Shown piece after piece: positions 59,314 to 64,000 of a stretch of 64,000 bases of DNA. Below the pieces are notes generated by a model that saw only the letters and a program-made list of their open reading frames with translations, searched no databases and had not been told where the DNA came from. Each line of letters begins with the position of its first letter. Position 1 is the first letter of the stretch. The DNA is from Mrakia gelida (Eukaryota; Basidiomycota; Tremellomycetes; Cystofilobasidiales; Mrakiaceae): positions 806,001-870,000 of the forward strand of contig BRON01000015.1 in NCBI GenBank assembly GCA_024345305.1. Direction: 5' to 3'. Both the position numbers and the translations under genes were made by a program.

Positions 59314-59620
59314 GCGCCGATTCGACGGTCTTAAGGAGGCAGTTTTGTCTCTATGGAGATGGAAAACCTTCCAGCTCGCTTGCTCGGCCCAGAACCACTT
59401 GAAACGCCTTCACCTCCTCCTCTCCTCCTTTCGGTCTTCCCTCGGGCCCTGTGCTGAAACCAAACACCCTATACCCTTTGTGGCCCCCTCTGATCTTTCT
59501 CTCCCCTCTCTTCTCCGTTGCGCAACTTGGCGTGTTCAACAGCTCTTCCTTCCTCCCAACTGCCAGCAACACGTTCTCCGCCAACGAAACGAGATCCTCC
59601 TTCCATCTCCTTCCTCTGCC
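59314..59620. other. Short intergenic region before the GPCR gene
   Basis: 307 bp between the small plus-strand model and the GPCR start. It is CT-rich close to the ATG at 59621. Nothing else was seen. Confidence 0.5.
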
Positions 59621-62483
59621 ATGGATCGACGAGAGACGCTTCAAATCTCCAAAGATGGTCACTTAACAGCCATACTCTTAACGAAGGGAGACGCCGTCGG
59701 TCAGGCAGTGAGCTCGATTCCCTTCCTTCCCTTTTGCCGTGCTGCACCGTCGTCCTCGCAGCTTCGTTTTCGCCGCTGACAACCTCTTCTTCTCGCAGGT
59801 CGTCTCCGGGGTAGGGATGATGAGCTTCATCGTCGTTTTCGGCTTCCTGATCTACCTCATGGTGAGTAAAACCTTCCTTCCCTCCCTCCTTCGAGGTTTG
59901 CTCCGTCCCTCCCTTCGCGTTCGGTTCCCGACTTTGCAAACTGACGTCCCCACGCGACCTTCCCTCGTTTTTCTCCTTCTTCCCGCCCTTTTTCGCACAG
60001 TCGCACGTCGTCTATACTGGGAAGGGTGCGAGGAAAGAGAAATCGAAGGCGATCCAGCGGTTTCTCGCGAGTGACAGTGAGTTTCTCCGTTCTTTGACTC
60101 GCTCCCTCCTCGAGCAGCTCGCCTCCTCCAACAGCAGGCTCACCTCCCCTTCCATCCCTGGTTCGCCTTCCAGTGGGAACCTACTTCTTGAGCTTGATGA
60201 TCTGCGATATCACGCCAACTCTTTCAGCAGTCCTGAACATCAAGTGGGCCATCGTCGTGAGTACTGAGCCCGTCTCTTTCTCCTCTCTCTTTTGCTCATA
60301 TGTCTTGATATGTCCTCGAGAACGACGTCTGACTGACTAAATAACTGCCGCCGTTCCAGTTCTCAATCCATCATGATCCGGTCTGCGACTTCCAGGGAGC
60401 CATGAATCAAGTTCGTTGTCATTTTTCTCTTCGACTTTCGAGACGTCGCGAACGAAGCTCATGGTTGCTTCGTCCCATCCTCTCCTCCTACGTCTTTAGT
60501 TCGGTGTGACGGGTTCAGCAGTATTCGTGGGTACTTTTCACTGCTATCCTCGACGACACTGTCCGCGTAGATCTGAGAGCAACCTCAGACGCTGACCCGA
60601 TCCCGTTCTCATCGTGTTCCGACGCGTCCACAGAACCTCTTTCTCGCGATCCAGACCTTTCTTCTCCTCGTTCTTCGAGTTCAGCCCCCAAAATGGTTGA
60701 ACTTGGTCGCTCTAGGAGCTGGATGGCTCTTCCCCATCGTACGTCGCCTCCCTTTGTCCGTCTCTTCGCTCGAGCGTTGAACGAGCTGCCGAATCAGCTT
60801 CGTCCTGACTTGACCTTTCCTTCTCGTCTCGTCAAATCAGCTCATGACCGCTCTAGGTCCCGCTCTCAACAAGTCGTCCTTTTCCTTCTACGGTCCTACG
60901 AGTGCCGGATGCTGGTTGAGTGAGTCTCAGTCTTCTCTTTTCATCTCGACGAACGATCACCATCGCGTCTCTCGTTCGCGTACGCACTGACCTCGCCTTC
61001 TCGTTCCCTCTCTCCAGCTTTCGGAAGCTCCAACTACGTAGCATGGTTCTGGTGAGCCTCGAGATCCCTCTTCGTCGATTAGTGTAGATCTCAGAGGGAA
61101 AGAAGCTGACCGGCCTCTCCTTTCATCGTCCCAGGGCTGTTCCTGGAATCGTTCGTTCATAACCGATGATCAGATCTCACTTATCCGAGCTCCCCAAGGC
61201 TGACTCAGTGTATCCTTCTTCTACCTCTCACAGTCTCTCGGAGTCCTCCTCGTCATGGTCATCCTCTACGTGGGCCTGTTTCTGTCGCTCAGCGGAGCTC
61301 TGGATCGACTCGCAAATCGTACGACCTCGGTTCCCACTGGATCCTCGAGCTCAGGAAACCGACACGGGACAAGTACACCTATTGGAGCCGCCGAGCGACG
61401 AGGTCGAGAGGTTCGAAAGATCGCGAGGAAGATGCTTTGTGAGTCTTGTTTTCCCACGCTCGCACGCCTCGATCTCGTCTCGAAAACCCCGAACGAGTTC
61501 TGATCTTCGCTCGCTCTTGCCTCTTAAACGTAGGGTTCCCCATGTTCTACGCAGGCGCTTCGCTTCCGATCGTTATCTCAGTTCTCATCGCAGCGAATGG
61601 ACGCGTGCTCCCACACCTGTCCGTCTCCCATCTGGCTGCTCTCGTTCGACGCTTCGAGCTCGTGCTGACTTGACTCCCTCTTCCTCCCTCCCTTCCAGCT
61701 ACTACGTCGTCGCCGACTGCTTGTTCTCGGCACTCGGGATAGCAGATGGTGAGTCGCTCCGAACCGTGTCTGTGGTTCGTCGCATCAATTCTTTTGACTG
61801 ACCCGCCTGTTTTCTCACAGTCTTCATCTTCCTCGCCACACGTCGACATCTCCTCCTCAGTAGATCCAACTCATCCTCGAACATGCCGTCCGGAGGTCCA
61901 GGAGTGATGATGACCATCGTCTCGTTCACGTCAGGATCAGCACCTCAGCCTTGGGACTCGCTCTCCTCCCCACCACCTCCTCTTCCTTCCGCCAACCGCT
62001 CTGGTCCTTCACCACTCGGACTCGGCACCTGGGACGAGCGAGGAGACATCATCTTTCCGGGAGAGAAGGGAAGGAAGGACGGGGGAGTTTGGGATGGACC
62101 TGCAGATCCGACGAGGTTCAACGCGTCGCTCTCTCCTCCCACTCAGGAGAGAGCTCCGTCTCGGACGGGCGACGGGAACGGGAGACGAGGGAGCAGGTTG
62201 GAGAGGGTGGCGAGGAGTCAGGGAGAGGAGGACTCGAGGGGGTTGGTGATCTTGGACGATCTGGAACGAGGAAGGGAGACGGAAGAGGAGGAGGAGGAAC
62301 AACACGACGTGTCGGTCGGGACTCATCGATGGGATCCCAATCGACGTGAGTTCATCGTCTTCGTTCCTCGCTCGTGAATCGGTAGACTCTCTGACTTCTT
62401 TCTCATCCTTCTCGACAGCGAACGCCTGGGAGATGATGGACAGCGACACTAAAACTCGAATCATTCACGGCAAGGCGTTTTGA
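59621..62483 (+). CDS. Seven-TM cAMP-receptor-like/Git3-type GPCR
   Basis: Predicted plasma-membrane G-protein-coupled receptor of the fungal cAMP-receptor-like/glucose-sensing group. After a short N-terminus (MDRRETLQISKDGHL), seven hydrophobic spans can be read across at least eleven exons: GVGMMSFIVVFGFLIYLM, YFLSLMICDITPTLSAVLN, FGVTGSAVFNLFLAIQTFLL, WLNLVALGAGWLFPILMTAL, LGVLLVMVILYVGLFLSLSG, FYAGASLPIVISVLIA, and VVADCLFSALGIADVFIFLA. Between TM2 and TM3 is HHDPVCDFQGAMNQ, whose Cys may pair with the Cys in SAGCWL before TM5. The third cytoplasmic loop is Ser/Arg-rich (RRGREVRKIARKML). A disordered, charged C-tail of about 190 residues holds poly-Glu and ends RIIHGKAF. Two donors are GTTCGT (60412, 61151). 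Ligand unknown; signalling through G-alpha is inferred from the fold. Confidence 0.8.
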
Positions 62484-63066
62484 TCCTCCCCTCTCTCGTT
62501 TCCATCTCTTGTTTTGTACCCCCGATCTATACCTCCTCCCCTACTTTCTTCCCGCTCTCTCTGTATCCCTCGTACTTTCCTCGGAGCTTCTCAACTCCGC
62601 TCACTTCCTGTCATCTCGAACCTCAGCCGTCTTCGTTCAGCTCGTTTCTGCTTTTCGCTTGATTTTACTTAGCACTCTGGTCCGCTCTTCGTCTCCTTCA
62701 TCCTCTACGGGCTTCTCCTTTCTAGACTACTTACTGCCTAGGGGCTTTCAACGATCCAACGATCCTTCTCATCGAGTCCGCGAACGAAGAGACGGGGACG
62801 ACGCGTGGTCGTCAAGCTGAATCAAGGCTCGAACGCGATGCTACAAAAATGTTCGACGTCTCTTAGGACATCGTTATTTTTCCCGATCTTCAATACCCTC
62901 CAGAAATCCAGTGCGAAAATGCCAGACGAGCTCCTTCGATCTCGGGAGGCAGAGGAGGCTCTCGGGCCAGGACGAAGGGACAAGCCAAAGGGCTCTCGCT
63001 CGAGCTCTCGCTTTCCGACAACCATCACCACCGCCCGTTTCCTTTTCAGCTTTCGGTTCTCTCTTT
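62484..63066. other. Intergenic region before the coiled-coil gene
   Basis: About 580 bp. It is CT-rich downstream of the GPCR stop; one ACGCGT lies near 62800. An open plus-strand frame (62911 onwards, MPDELLRSREAEEALG) lacks a donor and is more likely leader sequence, possibly with a 5' UTR intron ending near 63048. Confidence 0.4.
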
Positions 63067-64000
63067 ATGGATCGAAGAGGATCTATATCTTCCACCCCGT
63101 TATCCTCACGGATCCCTCTAGGAAAGAGGACGGCTTCTACAGCAGGTCTCGAGTCAGCAGCGGCAGGTGAGCTCCCTTCCTCCTTCCCTCCCCCTCCCTT
63201 TCTTTCCCCTCCATCCTCCTTCGTCCTGAGCTTGATTACCGTGAAACTTCGCTGATTTGCATCCTCACGTTCTACAGAACCCCCTGCCACTGTTCGACGA
63301 ACGAATCTTCTCCTTCAACATGATCTGGAACGTCGTCTTCGATCCGCTCAAGCTCGCGAGCTCGAACTTCAATCCCAGCTGGACGACACCAAGCGAGAAC
63401 TAGACTCAGCCAAGGACGTCAACAGGAGACTCGTAGAGGATGCCAAGTGGAGGGAAGAGGATGCAGAGAAGAACCGACTTCAGCAGGAGGAGGAGAAGGT
63501 ACGTCGGATCCCGAGCTCATCCCTTCCCTTCCCTCCCTCCCTTCGACTCGTTCCCTTTTCTGATCTCCTTTCTCCCCGTCGCTACCTACACTCGCAGAAA
63601 TCCCTCCAATCGACCCTCAACACCCTTCGCTCAACCTGCTCAGCCTTCGAGTCCGAAAACCTGTCCCTCTCGGAAACGCTCTCCTCCCAGCAACGATCCT
63701 CCAAACACTCAATCACCTCCCTCTCCAACGACGTTCACCTCCTCAAGTCTCGTCTCGAAGCATCCGAACAGGAGGCTCGGGGGCACAAGGACAAGGCGGA
63801 GGAGAGGGAAGTGGAGGTTAAGAGCCTGAGAGCCAAGGTCGGAGAGCTGGTCGAGGAGCTGGAGAAGGTCCGGAGGGACGAAGGGGAGGAGAAGGTCGGG
63901 AGGGTGTTGAGAGAGGAGCTGCATCGTGAGTTCTTTCCTTTCTCTCTCCTTCCACCAGCTCAAGCGTCGGCTCTTCATTACGTTACTGCGGGAGAGCGTG
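63067..64000 (+). CDS. Coiled-coil protein, 3' partial (kinesin-14 or Mad1-like?)
   Basis: The start ATG at 63067 gives MDRRGSISSTPLSSRIPLGK, a basic Ser/Arg-rich head, then EPPATVRRTNLLLQHDLERR. From there a continuous coiled coil with clear heptads runs to the window edge: LELQSQLDDTKRELDSAKDV, EEDAEKNRLQQEEEKKSLQS, LLKSRLEASEQEARGHKDKA and VKSLRAKVGELVEELEKVRR. Exons join over the introns starting at 63169 and 63500; the visible coding part ends at 63925 before a GTGAGTTC donor. A basic head followed by a long coiled coil fits Kar3/kinesin-14 or spindle-checkpoint Mad1, but the diagnostic C-terminal domain lies outside the window. The family is therefore undecided. Confidence 0.65.

Noticed and set aside
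1..64000. CRISPR arrays, prophage, insertion sequences, bacterial defence systems
   Set aside because: Nothing of this kind is visible; the window is fungal nuclear DNA with spliced genes throughout. No transposase with a DDE domain or LTR pair was seen.

Overview
The window looks like a GC-rich, intron-dense chromosome segment of a basidiomycete fungus, most likely a red yeast or smut relative of the Pucciniomycotina (Microbotryomycetes-like). The reasons are short introns (about 60-130 nt) with a nearly invariant CTGAC branch site, a 5-11 exon structure in almost every gene, fungal-only families (GH71, WSC/DUF1996, SEY1), and long Ser/Pro/Gln-rich disordered proteins. No bacterial, viral, organellar or plasmid signature was seen. 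The lineage is an inference; the eukaryotic gene structure is seen directly.

Layout. 0-6.3 kb: the 3' part of a GH71 alpha-1,3-glucanase, then EFR3 (plasma-membrane anchor of PI4-kinase). 6.9-12.9 kb: a divergent pair, class I histone deacetylase (-) and SEY1 (ER-fusion GTPase, +), sharing about 175 bp of promoter. 12.9-15.2 kb: a gene-poor stretch with three copies of a short repeat that carries Pol III-like boxes; a fourth copy lies at 6.7 kb. 15.2-20.1 kb: an unrecognised 1329-residue disordered protein (-). 20.9-21.4 kb: a 133-residue small protein (-). 22.8-27.0 kb: two tandem paralogous bZIP genes (+). 27.6-29.8 kb: a Cys-rich single-pass surface protein (-). 30.7-34.5 kb: a putative regulator with a CENP-B/transposase-type HTH (-). 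36.7-40.0 kb: an auxin-efflux-carrier family transporter (-). 41.3-43.0 kb: a divergent pair of small proteins. 44.1-49.6 kb: nucleoporin NUP160/Nup120 (-), divergent from an unrecognised gene (49.99-52.2 kb, +). 52.6-58.0 kb: a secreted DUF1996-WSC-WSC-Ser linker-WSC-WSC protein (-). 58.8-62.5 kb: a possible 94-residue protein and a seven-TM cAMP-receptor-like GPCR (+). 63.1 kb to the end: the start of a coiled-coil protein (+).

There is no operon-like system. Several genes share a cell-surface or signalling theme (GH71, EFR3, WSC/DUF1996 protein, Cys-rich TM protein, GPCR), but this is co-location only. The most unusual signals are architectural: about a 20-fold excess of the palindrome GACGCGTC, its overlap with intron branch sites, recurrent GTTCGT splice donors, two 5-nt microexons, and the dispersed repeat with A/B-box-like motifs. 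Exon boundaries were read by hand from splice signals and phase, and where stated the summed exon lengths are divisible by three.
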